From Flectonema sp. DT1601 (lineage: Eukaryota > Euglenozoa > Diplonemea > Diplonemida > Diplonemidae): DNA of 64,000 nucleotides. The notes under the pieces are model-generated. The model was given only the letters and a program-made list of their open reading frames with translations, was not told the DNA's origin and did no database searches. The DNA is taken from assembly GCA_964019425.1 (NCBI GenBank), contig OZ025794.1:558001-622000 (forward strand). Reading direction: 5' to 3'. This document shows, piece after piece, positions 38,908 to 49,406 of the stretch (positions are counted from its first letter, which is position 1; the number at the start of each line of letters is the position of its first letter). Made by a program: the position numbers and the translations under genes.

Positions 38908-39919
38908 GAAATCGATATTATTGCGGGCATTTCTTTTTTTTTTTTTTCAGGTCTTAAAAAAGATCCTCCTCCCCTAATTATTGTTAAGTGCCAAAGTAGC
39001 ACATTTTCCCCCTTTTATTTTCTATTTTTTCCCACTCATAACTCCCTACCATTTTAGTCAACTGTATCATAAATTACTAAGTGTTTTGGAGTAGTTAACC
39101 TTTGATACCCCTTGTTAGAATTATTATATTAAAAAATGTTGGTAACCCCCCGCAATTGGATTTGCAAGTTTTGCCCTATTGTTGGTTATATTACTTTTGT
39201 TACTTTTGTCGTAACTTTTCAAACTTCTGTTTTTTTTATATTTAGAAATCAAGTCTTAGAATCTGATCACAGGATTAGAATATTGTAACTCGTTATTCAT
39301 TTTAGATGTTTTTCCCCTTTTCATTAAATCCCCTATAGTATGTACTTGTCAAGATGTTTTTTCTTATTTTTTATTTTTTATTTTTTGTTTCCTTTTCCCC
39401 TCCTTTCTGTAGTATTGAATTCGTCTCTCTTTTCAATTTTTTTCCCCTCTGCAGTGTGCACAGGTGTAAGAATTTGGATACGCTATTTCAAAAGTGACAA
39501 AAAACTCATTTTCATGTGAGACCATGAAAAAAAAAGAGGAAAAAAAAAAGAAGACAACTCCTTACCCTCATTCTCAAAGAAACATTACCTAATCTAACAG
39601 TCTAATTAATATTTTCTTTTTTTTTTTTTTGGTTTTTTACCGTTTCCGAACTTTCGGGAAAAAAAAAAAAAAAAAAAAGAAGAAGAAGAAAAAAAAAGGC
39701 CTAGATATCTGAATATAAATTGTAATTCGAAGTAGTTTGAAAATAAATAGATAATACTGTTTTTTATCTCATATGCGGAGAGAAAAAACTGAGAGATATA
39801 AAAAGTCTATTATTCCTTATTCTTTTATTCGTACAGGAGAAGCCATTAAAAACCCCCTTTTTCTACTAAATGATATTTTGATTACGATAAAGAACAAAGA
39901 GATCCTCTAACTACCTATC
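38908..39919. other. Intergenic region of 1 kb
   Basis: No gene seen. T- and A-rich, with A tracts at about 39660-39678 and an AAG run at about 39679-39690. A stretch at 39055-39108 recurs near 60161-60212. A TTCGTACAG acceptor at about 39836 precedes the next gene. Confidence 0.55.
39055..39108 (+). repeat. Short dispersed repeat (partner 60161-60212)
   Basis: The two copies share CATAAATTACTAA and then TAGTTAACxTTTGATAC with similar spacing. By eye about four fifths of positions match. No terminal repeats or coding sequence are visible. Confidence 0.55.
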
Positions 39920-42790
39920 ATGAATATTAAAACAACAACAGTCATATTAGCTGTCCTACTTAGTCTTATTGAGAGTAAAACAACAACTGCTGTAGTGGGT
40001 ACGAAGAATGCCGGTAAGAGTAGGCTGATCAATAGACTAACAAGAAGTAAACACCAAATTGATATCTCACCGTATATTATTGAACAGAACATCCCGAAAA
40101 AGGGATGGTTGAACTTCTTTAGTGAAGATGCGACGCCGTTGTTTCCAATGCATCAGGTTAATGATAAAGCCTTTAGTCTTCCTTGTGTTACAATCACTGG
40201 CACTGATGGTTGCACTTTTTTTTCAATGCAAAATGAACAACTTACAGCTCCAAAACTGACGAACTTGAAATCCAACGGAGAAGACTCCACACTTTGCCTC
40301 AACACAACATCCAACAGCAATGCTTCTCCTTGTGATCATGCTCCTACTTATGAAGATAAAGTAGCCATCATAAACGGTAAGAAAACAAGAGTCATGTGTA
40401 CTAAGAAGCCCCCACGAAAGTGTTTAACTCCACGTCCTCTTCAGTCTTTTTCAACAAAAGAATCGATCAAATATTGCGACTCTGATGAGAATTGTTATAT
40501 AGATAACCCTGCAATGGATGCTTGTTGTGATAAGAATAGCTGTCCACATTCTATTGAGTCTATGATAACAACGGGTACTGCAAGGGTTGGTGATTCAACA
40601 ATATCAATTGATACTGTGGTAGTGTTGTCAAAGACTAACTGTACTGATAATATTATATCTCATCTTAGTAAGAAACCAGTAGTGAGACTTCTATTCTTAG
40701 ACCAGATGACTGTTGATGGGCAGCCAACATCTGATATTCGAAGTTTCATATCACCAACTCAATCAGGAAGTGGATCAGAGACTGCAACAACCGACCCAAG
40801 AGGGGGATTTAGATTTCCAGGTAGGAAATGGTCATTCCCTTCACTGGGAGAATGGACTAAGAACCCCTTTAGTGTTTCAAGGCAGTTGATTGTTAAACTG
40901 ACTAGCTTCTTAACATTTGCAGCATCAGCAGCAGCAGCTTTATCCCTCGCAGCTATTATACTAAGTGCCGCTGTAGGTGACTCGTCAATGTCAAAGAGGG
41001 TTACCACAGCTTGGAAAGCAGCTAATGTTCGATATGAACAATCACAACATCAAAGAATGCTTCACAAGAAGAGGAGGTCTACTCCAATACGAAAGCAACG
41101 ACCAGACAGATCAGATCGTCAAATTCTAACCAACTTTGACATTGAGAGAACTGTGACGTTTGATGACATCGCATCAGCTGCATTGAACTTGTCTGAAAAG
41201 TTGCAGGAAAAACACCTTCAGCCATCTGAAAGAATCCCTCAACTACCTCAGCTACCTACACAAATTAAATTAGCTCAACGACAACCATCACAGTGTCCTA
41301 CTTGTGGCATTGGTGTGGTTAAATTAGGTTCTGCATGCTCACACAGTGACACTCCTCAACCAAAAACTCCTGAAAAATTGGAACACAAAGCTCCGGTAGA
41401 AGGACAAGCAAATGCGCTTCACGCGGTCACAGCTTGTGTTGCTGTTGCCTTTGGAGCTTATCGACAATCAAAATACCAGAGAGTAAAGTCTTTTATTGAA
41501 GATAGGGTTCAAAAAATAATACACTTTGTGACAAATCCTCTCCGTGAATTAGGTTTGATAAGACCACCACAGGACAAGTCAACTGCGTTTCAAAGACTGA
41601 AAGGAGCAGCTGCAAGACTTCGAGATCGCTGGAAAGAATATATGCATTCGGTATTTGAGACGGTTACAGATTCTATGGGAAGGCTCGTACCTGATCGAAT
41701 TAAATACTTTCTCGAACCTTATTATGAAATCATATCCGATAATTATAAAATTGCCAAAAGATTCACCCGTCGTAGAGTAATCCGCATGTACAGATCATTA
41801 TCTGTAGCGTTAAAACGGTTGTGGGTTGTTTCTGTCTATGTTGCTGGTGGGCTTGTTGAGAGATTTGGTTCCTTTTTATACTTTCTTGTTAGACCTCCAG
41901 ATCCGTCAGATAATCAATTAGCTTTTGAAACTGTAAAGTACCAGAGAATAAATAAAACTCGTCACAGAAGAGACAGTACAGACAGTGATGTTAGTAGTAT
42001 TGTAGATTTAACGATGTGGGACTACGCTGATCCGTTGCGAAGAAAGTTAAAAAGATCCCATCACAAGATGGGATGTACTTCAAGACTTCTTCAAGAAGTA
42101 GAGAGAAACCTTCAAGAAGTAGATGACCTCCAAGACTCCTGGTTATATGATAAAAGCACTAGAGAAATGAAAGAACACGTAATAGGAATGTTTCAGGGTT
42201 TCAGAAGAACAGCTGCTCCCGGAATATCAAAAGAACCAAAGCAGCCTTGTGTCTCAACACAAACACCATCACGTTTTATGCCTCGACCAGAAGCACCACA
42301 GCGATATGTAAAAGTGTCGTCACCAGTTGTTAAAAAGAAAATCAAACCATATAGAGATGCTGGAGGTGTACTAGGATCTGTACGAAGAGTAAGTCAGTTT
42401 ATGGGATACTTGGTATGGCCGTGGGGGTTTGAAAATTCTGATAATGATAAAGAAGAACTTGATCTTCAAAGTGACACAGACAGTGATGAGCCATTTCTCG
42501 ATCCTTCAGCTACTCCGAGTGAGCAGTCAATAGATCCTTTAGTATACACAACACGTGATCCTCATGGCTCTATTTATGACTTGAATCCACCTGTTGAATT
42601 ACCTCCTGCAGCAAAGAGAATGGCTCGTCGGCGAAAACCAAATCCACATGCGTGGGCTGCTACTAACTGCGATGCTACTAGTGAGTTAGAGAGCATAATG
42701 GACCCTGATCTTGATGGTGAAGATTATGACAAATTCGTAATTCCTGATACTGACTACAATGCAAGCTTTCCTGATATGAGGCTGGGTTAG
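39920..42790 (+). CDS. Large signal-peptide protein with P-loop-like motif, 956 aa
   Basis: Not recognised. The N-terminus looks like a signal peptide (residues 1-19, hydrophobic VILAVLLSLI). Directly after it comes AVVGTKNAGKSRLINRL, residues 24-40, which matches the G1/Walker A loop of Era/YqeH-type GTPases almost perfectly; I cannot find the later GTPase motifs (DxxG, NKxD). The following 280 residues are Cys-rich and could be lumenal. A long hydrophobic segment (about residues 322-352, Ala-rich) is probably a membrane helix. A CPTCG knuckle lies near residue 460 and a second weak hydrophobic stretch near 500. The C-terminal half is basic, then acidic, and probably cytoplasmic, with helical segments such as AARLRDRWKEYMHSV. 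No intron found. Confidence 0.7.
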   Translation: MNIKTTTVILAVLLSLIESKTTTAVVGTKNAGKSRLINRLTRSKHQIDISPYIIEQNIPKKGWLNFFSEDATPLFPMHQVNDKAFSLPCVTITGTDGCTFFSMQNEQLTAPKLTNLKSNGEDSTLCLNTTSNSNASPCDHAPTYEDKVAIINGKKTRVMCTKKPPRKCLTPRPLQSFSTKESIKYCDSDENCYIDNPAMDACCDKNSCPHSIESMITTGTARVGDSTISIDTVVVLSKTNCTDNIISHLSKKPVVRLLFLDQMTVDGQPTSDIRSFISPTQSGSGSETATTDPRGGFRFPGRKWSFPSLGEWTKNPFSVSRQLIVKLTSFLTFAASAAAALSLAAIILSAAVGDSSMSKRVTTAWKAANVRYEQSQHQRMLHKKRRSTPIRKQRPDRSDRQILTNFDIERTVTFDDIASAALNLSEKLQEKHLQPSERIPQLPQLPTQIKLAQRQPSQCPTCGIGVVKLGSACSHSDTPQPKTPEKLEHKAPVEGQANALHAVTACVAVAFGAYRQSKYQRVKSFIEDRVQKIIHFVTNPLRELGLIRPPQDKSTAFQRLKGAAARLRDRWKEYMHSVFETVTDSMGRLVPDRIKYFLEPYYEIISDNYKIAKRFTRRRVIRMYRSLSVALKRLWVVSVYVAGGLVERFGSFLYFLVRPPDPSDNQLAFETVKYQRINKTRHRRDSTDSDVSSIVDLTMWDYADPLRRKLKRSHHKMGCTSRLLQEVERNLQEVDDLQDSWLYDKSTREMKEHVIGMFQGFRRTAAPGISKEPKQPCVSTQTPSRFMPRPEAPQRYVKVSSPVVKKKIKPYRDAGGVLGSVRRVSQFMGYLVWPWGFENSDNDKEELDLQSDTDSDEPFLDPSATPSEQSIDPLVYTTRDPHGSIYDLNPPVELPPAAKRMARRRKPNPHAWAATNCDATSELESIMDPDLDGEDYDKFVIPDTDYNASFPDMRLG

Positions 42791-43142
42791 TTTATTTGTT
42801 TTTTAAAAAAAATAGATTTATTTTATTGTTTTTGTTTTTGTTTTTTGTCCCTTTCTTTTTTTTTATTGTTATTTTTTATAATTGTGTTTAAAAAAAAAAA
42901 AAAAAAGATTTAATTCTGTATGAAAAAATATTGTGTCAAGGCCTCTGATGACCTACAACTTAGCTAGAATATGTTTATTTATTTTTTTTTTTTGTTTGAT
43001 TTAAATATTTTAATTTCTTTCGTTCACCTCCCTTTTAGGTAATAATATGTGACAATTAATATTTTCCTTTGGAAATTAATTTATTTTATATATATTTGCT
43101 CAGCCTTGCTCATACCAAAAAAAAACCAATACACAAATAAAA
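42791..43142. other. Short intergenic region
   Basis: About 350 nt of T-rich and A-rich tracts (for example the A tract at about 42889-42906). The TGCTCAG acceptor at about 43098-43104 precedes the small secreted-peptide gene. Confidence 0.5.
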
Positions 43143-43457
43143 ATGAACACTTCGCTGTTTATTCTTGTGATCGTAGTTTTCCTTGCTCTCACCACTTCAG
43201 CAAATGCTGAGTTTATGCCAATGGCTTCAGGTGCGCAGTTGAAACTTCCTTCCAACTGCTGCTGTGTTTGCATGAAGGGCGGCTATTATGCATGGATTTC
43301 TAACAGATTAGAAGTGGTACGTATTTTGTGTTTTTTATTTTGATAAAAAAAAAAGTTTTAATTTTTAAACAACGTAAACGTATTTAAATAATAACAGTAC
43401 ACCAAAGCGTTCCTCAGTCTCAGTTCGTCTGCTAAGTATTGGGTGGAGGCTGCATAG
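43143..43457 (+). CDS. Small secreted cysteine-containing peptide, two exons, 77 aa
   Basis: Exon 1 is 43143-43316 and exon 2 is 43398-43457; the intron is 81 nt with donor GTACGT and acceptor ATAATAACAG, like the other introns here. The first 22 residues form a textbook signal peptide (LFILVIVVFLALTTSANA, with cleavage after ANA expected). The mature peptide of about 55 residues begins EFMPMASGAQLKLPSN, then has four Cys in CCCVC, a Gly-Gly-Tyr-Tyr stretch, and after the junction YTKAFLSLSSSAKYWVEAA. I do not recognise the family. The joined frame, the conforming splice sites and the acceptor 38 nt before the ATG support a real gene. The single tight Cys cluster suggests metal binding, lipidation or cross-linked oligomers rather than a classic disulfide fold. 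Confidence 0.65.
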
Positions 43458-44388
43458 AGTGATTGATGTTTTCATTTTCTAAACTTGTTTCAAATTCTAA
43501 ACGAATGTAATTGTTTTTTTTTCTCTCTTCTTTTCGAATTCTTATAATAGATATTGGGTTTTTTTTTTTTTTTTTTTTTTTTTTGTATTTTTTTTTTAAA
43601 AGCATTCAAAAAAATAGTTCTATTTGTTTCGAAAGTAGTAGATCTACCTGTTTGTGTATTCGGATACGAGTCTCGTGACAATCTTGTAATATACTCTCGT
43701 GGTTGCATTTCGAGTATTTTTTCTTTTTTTTTTTCTTCAAACGCTTGTTTCAAATTCTAAAAAAAATTGTTATTCATTTTTCTTTTTCTTTTTTTCCTTC
43801 CCCCTTTGATCTATAGAAAGTACGAATAGTTTTTTTTCCCGAGCTGCTCCTGAGGAAATGTCTTTTCTTTATTCTCTTTTATTTTTAAACTTCAAAAAAT
43901 AATTCTTATAAAATCGAAGGTAGATCCGCCAATTTGGATTGAGATATGAGCATCGTGCGAATCTCATAATATATACCAACCTCGTAGGTGCATTCCGAGT
44001 CTACTATTTTTTTTAATTTTTTTTTTTTTTTTTTTTGGAATTTTCTTTCGCATAAAGATTTACCAACAAAAATTATTGTTTACTGCAACTGGTAATTGGC
44101 GTATCCTTAAAACCTCTGTTTCAGGGATATGTTTATAAAACAAGCGTGGTTGTATAATGAGGAGTGGACATGGTTCCTTTTCATAAATACAATTCAGATT
44201 ATTATTATTTTTCTTTTACTCCTTTCATTCACACCACGGGTTCCCCAATTAAGCACAGTTCCCTAATTTTGCACACTTATCGAAATGGTATTTTGTTTTT
44301 GTGTACCAGCCTTATCAATACTTTGCTCAGAATCAGAATGTGTAGTAAAAAATAAAAAAAAAAACACACGTTTTTGAAAACTGTTACA
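43458..44388. other. Intergenic region with an old tandem duplication
   Basis: T-tract-rich. Contains two diverged units (43486-43720 and 43744-44010) described separately. The rest, up to the IQ-protein ATG at 44389, shows nothing else; a TTTGCTCAG acceptor lies at about 44329. Confidence 0.5.
43486..44010. repeat. Two diverged tandem units of about 260-280 bp
   Basis: Each unit opens with CTTGTTTCAAATTCTAAA (43486 and 43744), passes through a T-rich stretch, and ends with a related block: GTAGATC, a GAT(A/T)(C/T)GAG segment, TAATATA, CTCGT, GTGGTTGCATTTCGAGT or AGGTGCATTCCGAGTC, then a T run (43634-43720 and 43913-44010). No coding potential. Confidence 0.55.
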
Positions 44389-46930
44389 ATGCAACTTCTA
44401 CCACCACCACCTGGGACTCCAAGTGACGGAAATCGTTATTTTGGGTTTTCACTTCCAGCAATGTATAATATCTCAGTTCCTCAACCTCCGAGTGAAGATT
44501 CAGAAATTAAACGAAAAAACTCATTCATGAGACGATGGATGGGAGGAGAGCAACATTGGAACTCAACTTCCATAATAAAGGCTGCTGAGCCACCCTTCTG
44601 GACAGAAGTTGTAGAGAGGCAAGAACGAGGAAGGGCGATGATCATAAAAGATGCTTTGTGGGATATTCAGTATTACAAAAATCACTTCGTATCTCAGTTA
44701 TGTGAATTAATCTACTCCGCACTAAAGTCAATATCTGAAGTAGAATTGGATTACAGGGATATCATTGAAGTTGAAGTATCAAATCACTATCTGTTTGTTA
44801 GCGAATATCGAATTTGTTTAAATGCGATGCCTTCTACTTATGAAGAATCGTTAGTAAGAGAGACACTTATTGCTGATGAGAATATTGGATTTGTTTGTTT
44901 TTGTAATTTGTATTACGTGTTGGGATGTCTTCACATCGATCAATTTGAGCATCGACACCGCACAACTCACAGTGAACGAATGCTATTCAACATTCAAACA
45001 TTTCTTGTCTACGAGGGAAGTAAATTTCCAAAACTAATTGCAACTGAAGTTAAAGACAGAATCTCATTAGTGAGGGAGAGTTTACTCGTATCGTTGCCAT
45101 TTCTTGAGGAGTCTCGTCAGCACCTGCAGATCTCTGCTTTTCAAACAAGAGATAGAGCAGTAATTATGGCATCACGTCAAACATTTATTCATGATACACT
45201 GATGTCAGCTGAAAAAGGTTTGTTATTTATCAATTTTTTCAATATAGGTTTCTTACCTTTGTAAGTTTATATCACATCAAATCACAACAATTAATAACAA
45301 CAACAGATTCTCGTGATGTTATCTTTACTGAATGGCTTGCTTGGGTTTGCGGAACCATCGCAAGTGAGTTACATAAACACTTGTCAAAACTAATACTAAT
45401 TCAGAGATGGTACAGACAGTGGAAGGCACTTCAACCATCGAGATTGCTTCTAGAGCGAAAGAAAGAAGTGTCTGCTAGCTTCAAAATACGCCTTTTATCA
45501 ACAGAAGACCACTTCTACCAAAACTCACTTCACATTCAGCGGTACTCTCCGTTGCTCGAAACTAAAGAACTAAACGGAAGAAGACTCTGCGCTGAGGAAC
45601 AAAGTTGGGGATTCTTAGATATTCAAACACAGATAATATGTACAGCTCCATTTCTATTACCGAGATACTTATTACCTGCTGTAGTGGGTCTTGACTACCA
45701 ATCATTAATAGAAAAAGCAATGTTCAATATTATTTATGAAGAACGATTCAGACGATATAAAATAAAAGATTCCGAACAACAAGATTGTTTGATTATCTTC
45801 TTTCCGGCATACAACATTAGAGAACGTCTCCAGTACTATGAAATTGAGACGCAAGAGAGAGAGATCATGGCAGTGGATGCCTTTGAGCATGTCCAACAGG
45901 CTATTGATACTTGTAATGTCGACTTTGATTGTTTTTTTATGACTGAAATAATTTCTGGTATGTAATATTGTATATCAAAAATTGTTTTTAGAGAAGATAA
46001 CAAATAAACAAACATTTCTCTAATAAAACAGGTTGGATTGATGGAAGTGGTCTTGGAACTGATTACGATATTCGTCTCGCGAAGTTGACAAAACTAACAC
46101 AAGAATTAATAAATCAAGAAGCGACTGTACGAAATCAAATTATTGAAGAAGAAATACCTCAATGGAGGAGACTATCAATATGGATCTTAGGAGCAGCAAA
46201 TAACATCTCATACAACACGAATATTGAATCAGAGAGAGTGTTATTCGAATCAAAACCGATAGCCTACGACCTTCGACCTCTCAGGAGTGGTGCCATCACT
46301 GGTGAGTTAATCTCTTTAGAAGAACACATAGAACCCGTCACAAGATCGAACCTCATCATTGTCGAAAATGCGAATCGTTGTCTTAAAGAATATAAGCTGC
46401 GGTGTTCTCTGTTAAGAACCCAGGAAGAGTTTGAATCGAGGAATACGCTTTTTAATATATTTCTGACTACCCAGAGACAGAGATATGATTCCCTCGTTAA
46501 GTTAATACATCAGGGAATAAGATTAAAAGTTGATGTCGGGGTATTAGATATTCGTGATTCTCAATTCCGTCGTAATCTAGAAGCTGAAATGATACGAACA
46601 CTCATGGGAATGTATTCTCAATACGTAGATAATTTCATCTCTTGTCTGATACGTGAAGAGTGCGTTGCATGCGTATCACTTACGGCTGCTCATAATATAA
46701 TTCCTGAAATGTTTTTTCTATTATCAAGTAGCACTATTATCCAAGCTCGTTTTCGAGGATGGCGAACAAGAAAAGCCTATCCTCATCTATTACAAAAACG
46801 CCTCAAACGACTACATGAAAATGAACATCGAGAATTTCAGAATCACTGCGCAGTGAGAATCCAACGAGCATGGAAAAACAAAAAAATGATTTCAACTTTA
46901 TTAGAAGGCCTGGACGCTGAATTCTGTTAA
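44389..46930 (+). CDS. IQ-motif protein, three exons, 792 aa
   Basis: Exons: 44389-45217, 45307-45957, 46032-46930. Introns are 89 nt (GTTTGT donor, CAACAACAG acceptor) and 74 nt (GTATGT, AATAAAACAG); joining them gives one frame. The first ATG is 44389 (MQLLPPPPGTPSDGN); the frame is open 15 nt further up but without ATG. Three IQ motifs for calmodulin or light-chain binding are visible: LILIQRWYRQWKAL near residue 305, IIQARFRGWRTRKAY near 730 and AVRIQRAWKNKK near 767. The rest is mostly alpha-helical and charged, without membrane segments. The long helical body with scattered IQ motifs is common among axonemal calmodulin-binding proteins, which fits the neighbours, but I cannot name the orthologue. 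Confidence 0.8.
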
Positions 46931-47091
46931 TGCTTTGCTTTTTTTAATTATTATTATTTTTGTTTGCTTTTATTATTATTTACACACATTATTGTTTTGG
47001 CTTTTCGCAAAAAAGAACAACAAAACCAGACATTACTAAGCTATTCATTACACAGGTTGGGTAACAGCAGGGGGTAACTTTATAATAAACG

Positions 47092-48896
47092 ATGGCATTC
47101 ACATCACGTGCAGGGAAGCGGAATTATTTAACGATGTCAACTACTGGTCCTGGAGTTGGACCAGGAACGTATTCTGACATGAATCCTGGTAAGAGTAGTG
47201 TGAGATATAGTGTACCACCATTTAGCTCAAGCGTAGAGAGAAATGGTAGTGGAGCTGCTCAAATGCAAACACCAGGTCCAGGTCACTATGGTTCTGAAGT
47301 AGTTCTGCCAAGAGCAGGAAGTTCCCATCAGAGTTCACAGTTTGCCAGTAGAACTAGTCGAATGCATCTGTCGAAGTCATTAACACCTGGACCTGGATCG
47401 TATCCAACTCCAAGTAGTTGGGGAACTGATCATACTCCACAACTAGGTTCTACTACTCAACAAGATCGTTATAAAGCTATTAATTGGATAAAAGTAGCAA
47501 CAGCACCATCAATACCCGCCCCTAACCAGTCATACGGTTATGAAGAAGGTACTCGAGGTGAATTAGTTCAGGGAAAACCTCCTGCAACTGGACATGCAGG
47601 TCGTGGAGTTGACTGCGCAGGTCCAGGAGAGTACTCTCCTAATTATGATGTGACGAAACCTAAAACTTCATCTCTGAATTTTGGGAGATCAAGAACGGGT
47701 CGGGCAATCAATGAAGTATCTAAAGAAAAGGCTAGTAGACCTGGACCTGGTTCCTATAACATCCCTGCTGCTGTTGCTGCATCACCCGATGAGAATGCTG
47801 AGGATAGAAAACCTTTAACTTCTGCATTTGCATCTACGACGGTTCGGAATTTTGTTGACAAGAATGCCGGTATGTACTTCCTCATTTAAATACGTAATTA
47901 CTTTACAACAGTAATACCAGACCACAAACATAAACAAACAGTAAACCTACCCGGACCCGGAACCTACAACAGCAGATCATCATTCGCAACCAGAGCGAGT
48001 TATTTAGCGAACTCTGGAGGTGATGGTCAACAAGCATTTGGAACAACTCCCCACCCAAAAGGTGACGATACCGCGACAAAGGCAAAAGCAGCAGCACCAG
48101 GTCCTGGACACTACCGAGTGCAAAGTGACTTTGATATTGTAAAGAATAAGTGGAGTGTTAGTCATGGAGGGTTTTCTGGAACCAGTCTCAGATTCGAATC
48201 TCCCGCTACAACTGACAAGCAAACACCTGGTCCTGGTTATTATACTGACGGAACGGAAGGTAATACGGCCCTTGCATCGAATTTACATCGAAAAGTAAAA
48301 GGTCGATATGGTGTATTTGGATCAACTGCTCAAAGATTTCCTTTAAAGAAAGCAACCCGACACATAGGACCTGGAACATATACTCCTAAACAAGATTCTA
48401 ATCCAGCAGAGTTACGAAGACGTGATATGAGAACATCAACATTCGTATCAGCGGTTGATAGGATTCCTAAATTAAAAGAAAATACTCCAGGAGTTGGAGA
48501 ATATAACGTACAGAAAAGAGCTTTATCATCTGGTGGGTTCGTACCATCTGAGTTGAGGTTTAAACCGATAAAACCAAGTGAGTCACCAGGACCTGGTGAA
48601 TATCAAAGTGTACACAATACAATAGAATCACGTATAAAGGGTATCCCTGTTCTTGTAAACGGAGAATTAAAACGTACGACTGATGTCGGAAGGCCAATTG
48701 GTGATCGTGCTGTTCGTTTTCCGAGACCTGGAAATTCAATCCAACCCGGCCCTGGACACTACGACAATGTATGTAACTTTTTATTTGTGTTTCTTAAAGA
48801 CATCAAAAATGATGGAAAGAAAACAACAACGACAAACAGCATACTTCTCTCATCAAAAGAACCTATAACATAACCATTGGTGACACATGGGATTAA
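47092..48896 (+). CDS. STPG/SHIPPO-repeat flagellar protein, three exons, 553 aa
   Basis: Exons: 47092-47869, 47942-48768, 48840-48896. Introns are 72 and 71 nt, both with GTATGT donors and ACAAACAG acceptors. The protein is built from Pro-Gly-Pro-Gly-x-Tyr repeats typical of sperm-tail/SHIPPO proteins that bind microtubules in flagella: GPGVGPGTY, TPGPGHY, TPGPGSY, CAGPGEY, RPGPGSY, LPGPGTY, APGPGHY, TPGPGYY, GPGTY, SPGPGEY and PGPGHY. Exon 3 supplies 18 residues (HTSLIKRTYNITIGDTWD), a C-terminal ending like that of family members; without the last splice the frame runs into intron sequence. Between repeats the sequence is Ser/Thr-rich with Phe-containing segments. It is likely axonemal. 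Confidence 0.88.
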
Positions 48897-49406
48897 TCTA
48901 CTTGTACGGTAGTGAGTTCTAATTTTTATGTTATATTCGGCTACACTTGAGTAAAGTGATTTCCCCCCCATCAAGTTACCCCCCTTTTGGTGATACTTGC
49001 TTTACTTTATGTTATTTTATCTGAAGTCTTATCCGATTCTTCTGAATTCGGTACCTTAACAAAAAAAAAAAAAAAAAAAAAGTTAGTTTTGTAAGACTTG
49101 AGAACAATTATTTGTTCCTGTTATCCGTACTGGTTAATTCAAAGACATTTACGGTAGTTATTGCACTGTGGGTTGAGGAAAGGTGTTATGTGCTAATAGA
49201 AAGAACGAATTCGATAGGGTTCTGCTTTTAATGATTACAACCCCGAGGAGGAGGGGGAAAGAAAAAAAAACAAACAAGACACAAATATTTAATCTGATGT
49301 GAGGATGAACACCATCCAGTCCGATAAAGGTATTATTACGTTAGTGTTTGTGAATTCAAAAAAAGAAACTCAACAAACTTCTCCTTCTAAAAGTTGTTGC
49401 ACAAAA
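48897..49406. other. Intergenic region
   Basis: About 510 nt with an A tract (about 49061-49081). The dioxygenase frame is open further upstream, with an alternative in-frame ATG at 49305, so part of this may be coding. Confidence 0.45.
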
